Assembly: GCA_030765045.1 (NCBI GenBank)
Contig: CM060965.1
Span: forward strand, 19,234,085 to 19,298,084
Source of the DNA: Tenodera sinensis
Taxonomy: Eukaryota; Arthropoda; Insecta; Mantodea; Mantidae
DNA: 64,000 bases
Direction of reading: 5' to 3'
Within the stretch, counting starts at the first letter, position 1, and each line of letters starts with the position of its first letter. The translations under genes were made by a program, and so were the position numbers. Positions 33,401 through 45,508 of the stretch are shown in pieces. Under the pieces are notes generated by a model. That model was not told the origin of the DNA. It did not search any database and worked only from the letters and a program-made list of their open reading frames with translations.

Positions 33401-33690
33401 TGCTCGGGTCTATGGCTAACACGCTAGTGTCTGTTTCCCGATGTCGCGTTTTCAAAGCTGGTGGAGGGCAATGGATTTTTTCGGCAGAAAATCCGTAGCA
33501 TGACTTTCTTCGGAAGGGAAGAAGCCATTGGTCCCGTTTGGTGTAGATTTACGGCACGTAAGCGAACCTCAAGGCTGACAAAGAGGCTTATGAACAAAAT
33601 TAAACTGTCTTTCACGCCCAGTATAGAATGGGACGCTGAGAACCGTAGTATCAATTAACGGGCATCTATATATAAACCTCAGAGCACTGC
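33401..33690 (+). mobile_element. SINE group S8
   Basis: Decayed tRNA-like head (ctatggctaacacgctag) then ggcagaaaatccgtagca, ttccttcggaaggga-like, gtagatttacggcacgtaa. Sibling at 40555-40800. Confidence 0.65.
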
Positions 33691-35318
33691 AAGCAATTAT
33701 GGCTGTTTGTCCCCCATTGTTATGACCTCCCAAATATTTGTCTGTTTTATTACCTCCCTAGCATCTGTTAATTTGCTTGCGACCGTCATTTGTTTTCCGC
33801 ATAGATATTCAAAGTTAGCTTCACCAAAACAGCACCTAACCTAACAACACAAAGAAAAAGAAACAGATACAGAACATGGAAACACTCGATCAGTTAATTT
33901 AGTAAGTTATTAATATTTAATTTACATATTTATTATAATCTTATATATTTTCTTTTAATCTGAGATAGTTTTAAATGCCACTCGAGTTTTGATTTTCTCT
34001 AGATAAACGAAAAATTAGTGAGATGACTGTTTACAATTTATGGTTTATTAAAACATATTAGTAAACCTCGGAGTCCGGCGAACGGGAATAGTACCGCCAT
34101 GTCACTGCACTACTGGATTAGTGCTTATTAGTGCCATTCATATGTAGTAAGCAAGTTTTTAACCTATGGATGAAAAAAGCCGCGTAATGGGAAACAAACA
34201 GTGTTAGTAACTGGGTGAAACAGGTGGTAAATGAAATGAAACTGACGCGATTCAGGAACCTAAGCTTATATAAATAGTAAGAGAATGATAAGCATCGTTA
34301 AGGGAGTACTCGCTTTGTTCGCGTGCTTTGGTGTAACCGCTTGCTGAGCAGCAGCAACAGTACAAAACATTGCTATTCTAGCGAATTTCAGTTCCTGCGC
34401 TTTGGTTCGCTGTGAAGGAAAATGAGTGTTTTGTTGACATTGCAACATAATTTTCGTGTGAAACAAATGATGACGCCTTTGGATGTACTGAAAAGTTATC
34501 CAAAACGTACCTTAAAGGGATTGTAATGACTTTTACGTGATGCTGCGACTGTTGGGTTTGTCTATAGAACTCGAAAGTTTGTGGGAGTTTATTTGTGAAA
34601 TAACCCTAATAAACACAAGTAGCGATTTTGACCTTAAGCAGATAACTAAGCCAGTGTACTATTAAAGTGTGCACAAGGCTGTGGTAGCGATTATGAGTTC
34701 TCAGAACGAGATAATAGCCTCCTGGAAGTGGATTATCGCTTTTACATCACTGCGCATAAATTCGGTGAAATAAAAAGGAATAAATTAACAGCAGAATGTT
34801 CTGGTGGTTCTTTGGAGAAAACACAAAGGCAAGAGTGGACGAAAGAGGTAAATCTATGCATACGCATAATAACTCTACAACTGAAGATTTTATGCTGAAT
34901 TTCGATTTTAGTTAAAGGCGATATTACGAAAAACGTAACGTGACTGGGCAGAATGTGAAGTAAAGAAATTCTGCTAAAGTTAAGGTCTAATTAGGATGCA
35001 CCTGTCCTAACCTTTCATAACCTTGATATTTAGTTTTGTTATTCCATGACACTGCTTCAAGCCGATTGGTTCAAATTATCATGTGGCATCAAACTTAACG
35101 TGATTGGGAGACAAATTTTGATCCAAATTCTTAAGTTACACTAAGATCCATTCAATACAATGTTTTAAACTTTCACGTTACGTCGCATTGTCACGTTACG
35201 TTAAATTCATTGTAATACCGGCTTAACAACTGAGGTTAATGGTCTACACGGAAGTCAACAATAGTAAGTTTCTATTACTTAACATCTATTGTTTTAATTA
35301 CACAACGTAATTCACCAG
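33691..35318. other. No gene recognised
   Basis: About 1.6 kb; open frames are short, no motifs. 35000-35250 contains several cacgttacgt-like phrases but no clean repeat. Confidence 0.45.
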
Positions 35319-36080
35319 TTTCCATAGAGAATTGAAATCAATTTGAGTCCAATCCCATTCTCAATACGATCCGCGTTTTGTTGAATTCAGCCCGGAATGT
35401 GGTCAATTTGGATACGCAAGGCTTAAGCATAATTAATACAAGTTTTTATTTTTGATCACTTGGTTTATGTTGCTGAACCTGTAAACATTTTTTCTGCGTA
35501 TTTTAAGTAGGTTTTGGGCTTATAGTGAACATTTTTGATTATTTATTTTGTTGTTTAACGGCGCTGTCAATTGCCAGGGTCACATCAGCATCGCCGGTGT
35601 GCCGGAATTTCGTCCCGCAGGAGTTCGTTTACATGCCGGTAAATCTACTGACATGGAGCTGTCGTTTTTAAGCACACTTAAAAACCATCGGCCTAGGCCG
35701 GGTTTGAACCCGCGACGTTGGGATCAGTAGGCCAGCTTCTAACCAACTGAGCCACCCAGACTGACGAACATTTTTGAGAAGAATAGATTGCGAGATTATA
35801 GGAACAATAAAAATGGCTTTGTTGTGCTTTATTGTACGACTTTCGCTATGAAAACAAAATAACGAGCGTACAGCATGCTACGAGTACAGAAGTTAGCATC
35901 TTTGGCAGATTCAAATCTATTTTAAATTTTGAATCAGGTAGGTGTTTCCATGCAAAATTTCGATCCGATCCCACTTCTAAGAGGATCGCACCCAAGGACT
36001 CAGTTTGATCTGAATCCGCGTTTACATGCAATGTTCAATCCGGAATGAAAACTCAAATCTATTTGAATTCCCCATGGAAA
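35319..36080. mobile_element. MITE family M, copy 2, with nested SINE
   Basis: TTTCCATAGAGAATTG start and CCCCATGGAAA end; interior colinear with copy 3. Interrupted by the S2 SINE at 35539-35765. Confidence 0.82.
35539..35765 (-). mobile_element. SINE group S2 with 12-bp TSD, reverse
   Basis: gaacatttttga at 35527-35538 and 35766-35777. The minus strand gives a complete element: gtctgggtggctcagttgg (A box), cgggttcaaacccgg (B box), body, and an ...aaacaacaaaataaata tail. Best-preserved S2 copy here. Confidence 0.92.
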
Positions 36081-36889
36081 AGTAGTGTTAATCGTTCCTT
36101 TAAGAAGCTGTTGCTGTATTAATTATTGTATATAAGTAGTGATCTGACCCTTGAATTAAAACGACTATAAGTAAATATACTAAAAAATTAATTTTGTTAC
36201 AAGGGTTAACAGTAGCGTAGTATTTTGCAAGTAACAATATTTGCAAAAATAGCCTTCGTTTCGCAATCCTGAGAGCAAAATAAAACCACTTTTAAAGACT
36301 GATTCACAACCAACCACAACGATTCCGGCAACGCCAAGTAAGGCAGCACTCAATATTTTGGTTCACAACAGCCCGGGAATGATAACGATAAAATAACAGA
36401 AAATATTGGGAATATTACGCATTGGGAATTCATTTGTTTCTAACTGATCAATGATATTTTTTTCGACTAGAGAGAGTTCTTGTGGCTATTTCATGGCACG
36501 GTCGCTCTGATTAATTTAACACGCACAATATGAATTTAACATGCCGTGTCCGGTAAAGGTAACGAATAACTTAAAACTTGGCCAAGTCTTATTTCACTTT
36601 CCCGGGGCCCGGGAAAGCTTCCTGTTGGTTTTGAACACTTGCATTTGAATATCTGTATTTCAGGTTTATCGTTACCGCTGTCGGTGGTTGTGAACCAGTC
36701 TTAACAGATGTGGCATAAAATAATTTGTATAGCGTGTGTAAATAGTGTTTTAATGTGCGTGTGTGTGTGTATGCGTGTGTGTGTGTGAGGGCATATCTCA
36801 CGATATGCCAGAGTGAAAGCGGGAGTGAATGCGTGTAAATAAAGAAACAAAGTGTAAATATGTATGTAAACAAAAAACAATATCAAAAA
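36081..36889. other. No gene; TG-rich patch
   Basis: 36750-36790 is TG-rich and directly precedes the LINE tail below. Otherwise unassigned. Confidence 0.45.
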
Positions 36890-37085
36890 CACTATAAACT
36901 AAAAACCCAAGACATTACAAGAGGGAACTGCTCTCGGTGGCCCAAAGACGGCCACTGTATGGGTTTCCTAGAAAAACCACTGTATATAGCATGCAAACCA
37001 AACAATTGTATATAAAAATGATAATGTTAGTCTGTAAGCTGGGCCCGTTGTACCAGCACCAGACACAATTGGTTAATAAACAAAA
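36890..37085 (+). mobile_element. LINE-like 3' tail with hairpin
   Basis: Shares ctcggtgg...gacggccactgtatgggttt (hairpin region), tgtaagctgggccc, ggcaccag-like and a final aataaacaaa with 53325-53525. Probably the 3' UTR of a non-LTR element; no coding part seen. Confidence 0.6.
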
Positions 37086-37184
37086 TCAAATCAAAATCGA
37101 TTTTTAGACAGCGTCCGGATTTGTAAAACATCAATAAATAGTATGTTGATTACTGAATCTAAGAGAAATAGCGAGATTCTTGAA

Positions 37185-37254
37185 ACAATAGCTCAGTGGT
37201 TAGAGCAGCCGTCCGGTAAGCGGAAGGTCTGTGGTTCAAATCCCAGTTGTGGCA
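37185..37254 (+). mobile_element. tRNA-like unit, group S3, first of two
   Basis: acaatagctcagtggttag, ggttcaaatccc and a terminal ttgtggca. The D-arm GCTC/GAGC pair is intact, the 5' acceptor strand is damaged. Confidence 0.6.
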
Positions 37255-37508
37255 TTGAATTTTTAAGTTCCAGTTCTACCTCTCAAACTTTGCCCGCACA
37301 CGGCTTGTGTGTTTAAAAACACCAACAGTAACTTTGTTGGCATAAATAAATAATACTTACCATCTGAAGGTTATTTAATTCTGGGATATAAAGTACTTAC
37401 AATAGTAAGTCACCATTGGGGTAATTTGTCTCTTATGTGAGACTGCCTTTGTGGTTTACCAGGAGAAATACGAACTGGTTTGAGAATTTAATGCCATTCT
37501 GGCGGTTT

Positions 37509-37581
37509 GTCACAATAGCTCAGTGGTTAGAGCAGCCGCCCGGTAAGCGGAAGGTCTGTGGTTCAAATCCCAGTTGTGGCA
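37509..37581 (+). mobile_element. tRNA-like unit, group S3, second of two
   Basis: GTCACAA/TTGTGGC can form a 7-bp acceptor stem with one G-U; D stem GCTC/GAGC and anticodon stem CCGC/GCGG with loop CCGGTAA (anticodon GGT, Thr) are possible, but the T stem has mismatches (tgtgg / cccag). It lies 327 bp after the first unit with the same 3' flank (cattgaatttt). A repeat unit is favoured over a tRNA-Thr gene. Confidence 0.6.
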
Positions 37582-38209
37582 TTGAATTTTAAAGTTCCAG
37601 TTCTACCTCTCAAAGAGAAATGAAGTTAAAAACGAGATCAACTCTCGTGTGCAGTGAGGTATCAGATGTTTTCATATTGATTCACATGTTTTGCCTAATA
37701 CCAGGCAATAAAGCGATTAAATGCTCTTTCATATTGCTTCACAGGTAGAATTAATATTATTATCTCCACAGCTTACGTGATTTCACTTGTTTCTTCCATT
37801 TCATTTCTCTATAGCTTATTAAACATGTGCTAATACAAAGCGTAATTAGCATGTGATTGCACTTGAAGCCAAAGTTGGTCACAATGGTGTGGTGTAAGTT
37901 ATCGCACTTGGGCGATAATCTAAGATTTTAGTTCGTGTGCACTTTGTTAAAAGTTCTGCTTTTAGGTCTGCCATCTTATAAAAAAGTAAAAGCTGTTTTT
38001 TTGCATATGCGTTTTTTTTTTTTTTTTTTTTTTTTTGGGCGTGCGTTCGTGCGCTTTAAGTATTGGTGACCCAAGTGTTCTTGAAACTGGATATATGTAT
38101 AACTTGCTTTAGAGAATAGTCTATAAGACATATTCATAATTTCTCCGAAAGGAGGGTGGGTTTATAATGAGGAGCAAAATAAAAAAATCTGATGTGTTGC
38201 ACTCACATG
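37582..38209. other. No gene; poly-T
   Basis: Contains a ~26-T run near 38011-38036. Otherwise unassigned; the last bases (gatgtgttgcactcacatg) are the outer flank conserved at family R ends. Confidence 0.5.
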
Positions 38210-38909
38210 ACTTTCTCTGCTCTTGTACTAACCGTTCATGCAAACACTTATTCCTATATCTTCTTCGTGTTAGTTGAGATAAACATTTGTACAAATTATC
38301 TTATTGCTTATTTCCTTGTAGGTACAAGAGGAATATTAGAGTACAGTAGGCTCTAAACAAGTCAAATCTTTTAAAGCTCAGAGATCCCGTTCTCTTTGCA
38401 GGCTTAACATAAAAAAAAGAACAACGATGTTCCATTTCACGAAAGTTTTAAGTTTTCTGAAGCTGATATAAATAACAAGGAATATCTCTGAAATGGTTCA
38501 CTTTACAAAAAAATTTATTGAGACATAAATTGTGTGTTTTTGCGAGGTCTACATTTTCTGTAGATTAAGATTTTGTCTATCTTTTACGGTTTACGAGTTA
38601 TTCAAAAGTCATCCAGAGTAAATAGGACTACATAGACTATAGCCAGAAAATTCATGATATACATTTCATTTGTCATCAAAATGTCTCAAACATGGCATTT
38701 TAATCTTAATCGTTGCAGCCATTCTCAAGAAAATAAAAATTTTCGAAAAATGTTTCATGTAAAGGGTAGTTTAGGGTGCGGCTATTTTCTTAAAAATCTT
38801 CGTGTCGCATCCTTGAAAGACATAAAACTTAAATACCAACTTTGGTTTCTAACCGACTTTTCGTTTTTGAGTTATGCTGTCCACAGACTGACAAACACAC
38901 ATACTGACA

Positions 38910-38958
<49 letters not shown>

Positions 38959-38976
38959 CTTACCAGTAGAGAAAGT
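38210..38976 (-). mobile_element. Family R copy R3, with (AC)n
   Basis: ACTTTCTCTGCTCTTGTACT start and ccagtagagaaagt end in this orientation. (AC)n of ~45 bp at 38911-38956 lies at the family's TG position. Confidence 0.85.
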
Positions 38977-38987
38977 CAAAATCACAT

Positions 38988-39765
38988 AACTTTCTCTACT
39001 CACTCTCCTACTCTTATAAAAGATTAATATTTTATCCACTGCATTCGAGATAAACTGTCATAGGTTTGCGCATTTTGTTATGGGTATAAGGATAGATACA
39101 GTAGGCTAAAGAGATAGTTTTAGAAAGGGACGCCAGATGATGGCTTTGGAACGCCATGTTCTTTGAAATTTTATGAATACTAGAAAAAACGAATAGCGAC
39201 TTGCCACTTGAAAAGCATAAATTATTTGAAAATTCAAATCAACAACAAAGAATATCTCATAAATGTCACAAACAAGGCAATACTAATACGTAATAACAAA
39301 TAATATCACAAAAATGTTTATTTGAGAATAATTGTGCACTTTAAAGAAATATACATTTGCTGTACAGTAAGATTTTGTTTATCTCTTACGGCTTACCAAT
39401 TATACAAAAGTCATTCAGAGTGGAGACTTCACGAACAGAACATTTAAGATATGCATTTAGTCACTAAGATATCTTAAATATGACATTTTAAACAAAATCG
39501 TTAGCCATTTTTGAGAAAATAAAAAATAACGTATATTTGTCCGTATAAAGGCAGCTTGGTGTGGATATTTTTTTGAAAAGCTTCTATTGCATTCTTAGGA
39601 AAGCTAGTTTGGTATTTGACCAACTTTTCGTTTCTGAGCCATGCTGTTCGCAAACACGTGGACTTTTTGTAAAACATACTCTTTTAGGTTCATGGTACCT
39701 CAAAACAAATATTTCCACTGAAATCTCGGTATGGGAGTTTTGAATGTAATGCAGCACTTCCTCTA
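38988..39765 (-). mobile_element. Family R copy R4, diverged
   Basis: Begins ACTTTCTCTACTCACTC 11 bases after R3 ends and runs in the same direction, finishing gcagcacttcctctact. Head-to-tail neighbours, but much more diverged from R3 than R3 is from R5. Confidence 0.75.
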
Positions 39766-40554
39766 CTTAGGAAAATCGAAGTATCTCGCTTATTATTGAG
39801 CTTTTTTGAAAGTGTTAGAGGACAAAAGTTTATACGTAAGCATAACGCTTATTCAAGTTTTATTACATGCAAAATTTTGTTAGAATGAGTAGGTATTTAA
39901 GAGGTTATACAAATTTTGCCTTTCTCTTTGTGCACCAGTTGCCACGCTAAACAGCATTAAGAGAAAAAGCACAAGATGTAACATTTAACTATTTCTATTT
40001 TAATTATCTCCATTATCTATAGGTAGTATGCTAGCCTTTGGTTCCCAAGTTCACGGGTTCAAACCAGCCTGAAAATAAAATAATATGCCAAAAATGCACA
40101 AATAAAAATTAACATTTCTGCAAAATATGTTAGGTTTGTGCAAAATTCTGCTAGTAGAACATTTGATATGTTAGGTATACTATTAACGATGGTTTTAAAA
40201 CTGAAATACGTTTATACTGAAGTAGGTATACAGTGATCTGCGAAATGAAACTGTAAATGTAACTGTTTAAATTAACTTTTACACATATAGATGCACACAT
40301 TCTCTACACTGCAGTACTCCCACTCCCACTACTTTCTTAAAACAAATTTATCCATTACTTCTTAAAAAGCACATATACTTGTATATACACAGCGTACATT
40401 TGACAAGGATGAGTGAACCACGCAGATCAAATCAGAAATGAACTCCGCTAACTGGGAGGAAAGCAGCATATCGTTTGTTTCTGTGGCAGATTGTCACATG
40501 TCTGCGAATGCTGTTTTAAAGTTTGTTGCAAGAGCAGCAAAAAGAGACAAAAGC
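39766..40554. other. No gene; tRNA-like scrap
   Basis: 40022-40072 has gtagtatgctagcctttgg and cgggttcaaacc, an isolated tRNA-like head. The rest is unassigned. Confidence 0.4.
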
Positions 40555-40800
40555 GACTGTAACTTGAACCCTGGTTCAAACCCGGCGTAGGGTGAAGGAT
40601 TTTTCCGGCGTAAAAATCCTTAGCGTGGCTTCCTTCGGAAGGGAAGTAAAGCCGATGGTGCCGTGTGGTACATTTACGGTAAGTAAAACAACCTCAGATG
40701 TGATAAAGAGGGCTCTGAACAAAATTAAGCGGTCTTTCACTCACAATGTAGAATGAGACGATGGGAACCACAGCTGTTAAAGAACGCCCATAAATAAAAA
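40555..40800 (+). mobile_element. SINE group S8, second copy
   Basis: ctggttcaaacccgg (B box), ggatttttccggcg, cttccttcggaagggaag, acatttacggtaagtaaa; sibling of 33401-33690. Confidence 0.65.
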
Positions 40801-40859
40801 CCCAGTTTCAATGTTCTGGTAAATTATTTACTACTGGTTTTAAAACATTATATTATATG

Positions 40860-41040
40860 TAAGTTACAAAGAGGGAAACGAAGAAGGGAGGTGAGAGCGA
40901 GGAGTATAGAGTGAAAAGGGAGAGGGAGGTAGTAAGAATGAGAATGAGAGAGGAATAGGTGAAGAAATATGTAAAGAGAGAGAGAAAGAAGGAGGGAGAG
41001 ACAATTGAGAGGGCAATGAACAAAACACTAACCACAAAAA
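40860..41040. repeat. Purine-rich low-complexity tract
   Basis: About 180 bp of mostly A/G (ggagggagagaga-like). Its minus-strand frames are Ser/Leu/Phe-rich and are not genes. Confidence 0.75.
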
Positions 41041-41068
41041 GGAAAAACTGATATGTTGCACTCACATG

Positions 41069-41887
41069 ACTTTCTCTACTCTTGTACTAACCATTCTTAC
41101 AAACTCTTATTCCTATATCTTCTTCGTGTAAGTTTGTACAAATTACCTTACTGTTTATTTCCTTGTAGGTGCAATGGGAACTTAGAATACAGTAGGCTTT
41201 TTGCGATAGTCGAATGTTTGAGATTCTGTTGTCTTTGCACACTTAACACATAAAAAAATGAACAACGATGATCCATTTCATGGAAGTTCTAAGTTTTCCA
41301 AAACTCACACACATAACAAGGAATATCTCCGAAATAGTTCACCTTACAAGAAAATTTATTGAGACATAAATTGTGTATTTTAGCAAGATCTACATTTTTT
41401 GTATAGTACGATTTGGTCTATCTCTAACGGTTTACCAGTTATGCAAAAGTCGTCCAGAGTAAATACGACTACAGGGGTTATAGCCAGAAAATTCAAGATA
41501 TAAATTTCATTTGTCATAGAAATATCTCAAACATATGACATTTTAATCAAAATCGTTAGAGCCATTTTTAAGAAAATCAAAATTTTCGAAAAATTTTCCA
41601 TGTAAAGGGTAGTTTAGGGTGGGGCTATTTTCTTCAAAATCTTCTTGTCGCATCCTAGAAAGACATTAAACTTAAATACCAACTTTGGTTTTTAACCGAC
41701 TTTTCGTTTTTGAGTTATGATGTCCACAGACTGACAGGCACACAGACTGACTGACACACATACGGACCTTTTTCTAAAAATGCTTTTTTTTATTCAGGGG
41801 GTCTCAAATCATATATTTCCGGTGAAATCTCGACATCGAGTTTTTGGGTGGAATACAATACTTCCCCTACTTACCAGTAGAGAAAGT
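41069..41887 (-). mobile_element. Family R copy R5
   Basis: ACTTTCTCTACTCTTGTACT start, ccagtagagaaagt end. At the TG position it has only a short imperfect cacaca tract, close to the presumed ancestral state. Confidence 0.85.
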
Positions 41888-42530
41888 AAAAATACTAAGA
41901 TGCTTACACTCACTTAAATCAGTATTCCTGTAAACATGTAGGTATTTATTAATTGTTACTAGATTTTCTATGTGTCATATTTTTAATTTTAATATTTTCT
42001 ATAGTTTTACAATAGGAATTCAAAACTGTGATTATCACGATAAATATTTTACTAGAAGCAGAAACAATGAAACTCGAGAAAAGCCCTTGTTGTCCGAGAA
42101 AATCAATAACTATGAAGCCTTGGCAGAAGATATTTCAAAACTCTAAAGCTGCCTTTATGGTTTGCCGCCATGAGAGAAACAAAGGTTTACTACTCCCCCT
42201 GATTTGTCCTCCCGCTTGCCTATCGTCCAAGGCGCTCTATTTAGCTCTATGTCTAGCTTCCTGCAAAACAAGAGGGAGAAAAGAAGGAAATGATTCACGT
42301 TGTGAAACTGGAGGCGTGCTTTGTTCTTCTGGTGCTTCAGGTTCTACCCTAGCACGTGCCTATTCCGTATGTAACCAGCAACGCATCAAAGTGGAGTGGA
42401 TTATAGTCAAGTCACTTTCCCTCCAAATGTATCCAAATGCAAATCACTAATCATCACTTGAAAAATTAAAATTACGCATTTTTTTCACACACAGAGTTGT
42501 ACTTCTTCCAGAAGTTCGATATACATTAAG
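41888..42530. other. Unassigned; one 140-codon frame of unknown meaning
   Basis: 42028-42450 (+) is open for 140 codons and Cys-rich (PCCPRK, CPPACL, LCLASC), longer than most chance frames here and not built on a repeat. No known motif, promoter or splice context was recognised; probably chance. Confidence 0.25.
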
Positions 42531-43011
42531 TTTCCATGGGGCATTGAAATCGATTTGAGTCCAATCCCATTCTCAGAACGATCCGCGTTTCCATGCTGAA
42601 TTCAATCCGGAATGATATCGATTTGGATACGCAAAGCTCAAACATAAATAATTCAAGCTTTTATGTTACACATTTGGTTATTATGTTTGTGTTTTGAGAT
42701 TAGTGAATGTTTCTAGAAGAAAATATTGCGTAATTATTGAAATAATAAAAGTGGCTTTGTGTGTTTTATTACACCACATTCACTAAGAAAACAAAATTAC
42801 AAGCGTGCAGCGTGTTACGAGTACAGAAGTTAGCATTTTTGGCGGATTCAAATCAATTTGAATCCAGTAGGTGTTTCCATGCAGCAAAATTTCGATCCCA
42901 TCCACTTCTAAGAGGATCGGATCCAAGGATTCAGTTCGATCTGAATCCGCGTTTCCATGCAGTATTCATTCCGGAATAAGAACTCAAATCGATTTTAATT
43001 CCACATGGAAA
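42531..43011. mobile_element. MITE family M, copy 3, uninterrupted
   Basis: TTTCCATGGGGCATTG start and ccacatggaaa end, 481 bp. As the only copy here without an insertion, it gives the family's normal length. Confidence 0.85.
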
Positions 43012-43014
43012 TGT

Positions 43015-43925
43015 AGTAATAGATATTTCCCGAAAACGCACGTTTTGAGCTCCCTGATGAACGTTTTTACGAAAAGTAGGCACGTATATGTACACTTGTT
43101 TATTTTCTCAAAAATGATTCTATTTTTATTAAAATAAACAGTTTTAAAATATTTACATGACAAACAAGATGTATATCTTGAATTTTGTGCGAATGAACTA
43201 ACCCCACGGCGCAAGGCCTACCGCTCGAATGCTGTGTCTCTCACCTCTGCCCATCACATGCGTCATGAATGGGGTGCAGTACTGGAGGGAGGGACGTGGT
43301 CAGCGCCCCGATCCCTCCCGACCGGTATATGCGATCTTCGCAACCCGGGGCTGCTACTTCTCAAACCAGTGGCTCCCCAATTGTCCCCTTAGGAACCCAA
43401 CGAGGCTGAGTACACCCTGACAGGTCTCACAGCGGGAGAAAATCCCCATGCCAGTACCGGAAATCGAACCCAGGTCTCCCGCTTGGTAAGCAGCAGCATT
43501 GCCAATCACGCTAGGCAGACGACTTTTTTCTGGGAATAGCTGAGTAACTTTGTTATAATTCTGTGTAACTAGTGAACCATGAGAGAGGAAAACCTTGCCA
43601 CACGAAAAATGCAGAAATTATTGTGGACAGAAAGTAGAAATTCACGCTAGCTAAATATTTTTTGTGGCATTAAACGTTTCCTGGATATTCACTGCTGTAT
43701 TTTGAATTTTCCAATATTTCATCACACATTTTTGAGGTACTGAATGCCATTCTTTTGAATATTTTAAAGCCGACATACTCATATAGACAGCATTAAATAT
43801 TTAACTCGCTTCGGGAGCTGTTTTTCGCGTGTATCTAAAACAAAACGTAATAGACGATTTTTACAAGCATTAAAATGAACTAGATGGGAAAATAAACGTT
43901 TATACGGTTAGAGTGCAGAAGAGAT
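43015..43925 (+). mobile_element. Family R fragment split by an S7 SINE
   Basis: 43015-43195 and 43535-43925 carry diverged family R sequence in plus order (ttttgagctccctgatg; gtgtaactagtgaacc). The S7 element lies between. Confidence 0.6.
43198..43527 (-). mobile_element. SINE group S7, fuller copy, reverse
   Basis: Minus strand: tRNA-like head (tagcgtgattggcaatgctg; gggttcgatttccgg) at 43440-43525, then ctcagcctcgttggg, gcgctgaccacgtcc, gtgatgggcagaggt. It shows where the headless copies at 24459 and 59551 come from. Confidence 0.75.
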
Positions 43926-43953
43926 GTAAACATTCTGATGTGTGCATTCACAT

Positions 43954-44183
43954 AACTTTCCCTATTCATTCTTACACGGACTATTCTTATATTCCATATA
44001 ATTGGAGACAGAAACATGTAGAAATGGTTATTTTTTAATGTTTCATTTGTATGCCGCCTTTAACATGGAGGATCATATCGGCGGCTTTTATCTTTTGGAG
44101 TAATTGCTCAACAGCAATGGTATTCACTTCCTTAACTGTGGTTTTGATCTTTGGATTTCTGTTACTTTGGATTAACTCATTAC

Positions 44184-44245
<62 letters not shown>

Positions 44246-45220
44246 CACACATTGACACTTCCAAACTCTAGGGAGGGTGGGAAATAACCCTAGTTAAAGA
44301 AAAATGTCCACACTGCAGCCGGGAATCGAAACCGAGACACGTTGCACAGCAGGCAGGTGCTCTACCGACTGAGCTACGGGCCAGTCTACATATTTCCTTG
44401 TAAGTACAGTGAGAAGAGGAGAATACAGAAGGCTTTAAGCGATAGTCTAATATTTTAAGACCCGGTCGCTATGTGATGGCTTTGACCTTCAATTCTCAAG
44501 CCCAGGACCAAAAAAAAAACTAATGGCTATTTCCCGTTTGAAAAAAGTATAAGTATCGGAGAAGACGAGCAAATAACAATGAATATTTCGGAAATATTTC
44601 ACTCTATAAATTATCCGTTTTAACAAGATCTACATTTTTCTGGAGTAAGATTTTATTTATCTCTTATCGTTTATCAGTTATCCAAAATTCATCCAGAATG
44701 AAGAGAACGTCAAAGGCTTTTCCCAGAAAATTCAGTTGAAGTTCTCTTTATTCTGAGGGAATTTTGTACAACTTGTAAACCGTAAGTTATAAACGAAAAC
44801 TTGCTCCAAAAGAAACGTAGACCTCTTTAAAAGTTAGTTTATTTCAAATAAATATTTTTTAGTTATTAGCCATTTCTAAACTATTATTAGTTATTGGTTC
44901 GATTTTTTAAACACTTTGTAATGTTTAAAGCACTGTGCTATTTGTCATAGAGTATGAATTTAGTTCAACATATAGCGATCCATTTTAAACATCTGACTAT
45001 CGAGTCGGTTTCCTTTGTTCCCCTTTTACCTATAACGAAATGTGTAATGAACTATTTCTGCTAGCTTATCTGATTGAAGTAGATAGAAAATATGTTTTCT
45101 TAAGAATAGTTTGTAGAACAATAGTGGTTAGAGAAAGTCATGTGAATGGAATATTGTTGTTTGTATCGGGTTCATAGATGGGGACTTATGGGTGGAACAC
45201 AATACTTCCTATATCTATCA
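43954..45220 (-). mobile_element. Family R copy R6, with SINE inserted
   Basis: ACTTTCCCTATTCATTC start; family landmarks resume after 44394 (tatttccttgtaagtac, gcgatagtctaat) and end cacaatacttcc near 45210. Diverged. Confidence 0.65.
44040..44393 (-). mobile_element. SINE group S4 with (CA)n
   Basis: Minus strand: ggcccgtagctcagtcgg (A box), cggtttcgattcccgg (B box), body agggttatttcccaccct, then a 59-bp TG tract (44192-44250 as CA on plus), then a tail. Shows that CA tracts at 12.9, 13.4 and 44.2 kb are part of this SINE. Confidence 0.8.
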
Positions 45221-45443
45221 TGGGCAAAGCATGGAGAAAAATACAGCTTTTATAAATGGCTGCGGAAGAGGTGTTAAAAATTTCCTGGGCCATATTCGTG
45301 GACATACGTAATATTTATGATGGTTTTTCAATGGTGTTTAATTCCACATCCTTCCCTTAACTAAGGTTTATTTGCACGAATGCCCCCGAAGGATATGTGG
45401 ACGAGTTGAAGTTGCGAAGTGCAGTTAACCGGTGACAGAGCTC

Positions 45444-45444
<1 letters not shown>

Positions 45445-45506
<62 letters not shown>
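45445..45506. repeat. (GA)n microsatellite
   Basis: About 60 bp of pure GA. Confidence 0.95.

Positions 45507-45508
<2 letters not shown>

Noticed and set aside
35846..36031. 61-codon minus frame and 42761-43137 plus frames sharing similarity
   Set aside because: They fall in matching parts of MITE family M copies; the similarity is repeat homology, not coding conservation.
37509..37581. Functional tRNA-Thr gene
   Set aside because: Acceptor, D and anticodon stems can pair, but the T stem is mismatched and the same 3' flank recurs in sibling units, so it is repeat-derived.
40860..41065. 65-70-codon Ser/Leu/Phe-rich minus frames (signal-peptide-like)
   Set aside because: They arise from the purine-rich low-complexity tract; hydrophobicity is a composition effect.
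42028..42450. 140-codon Cys-rich hypothetical gene
   Set aside because: No motif, splice or promoter support; its composition is compatible with a chance open frame.
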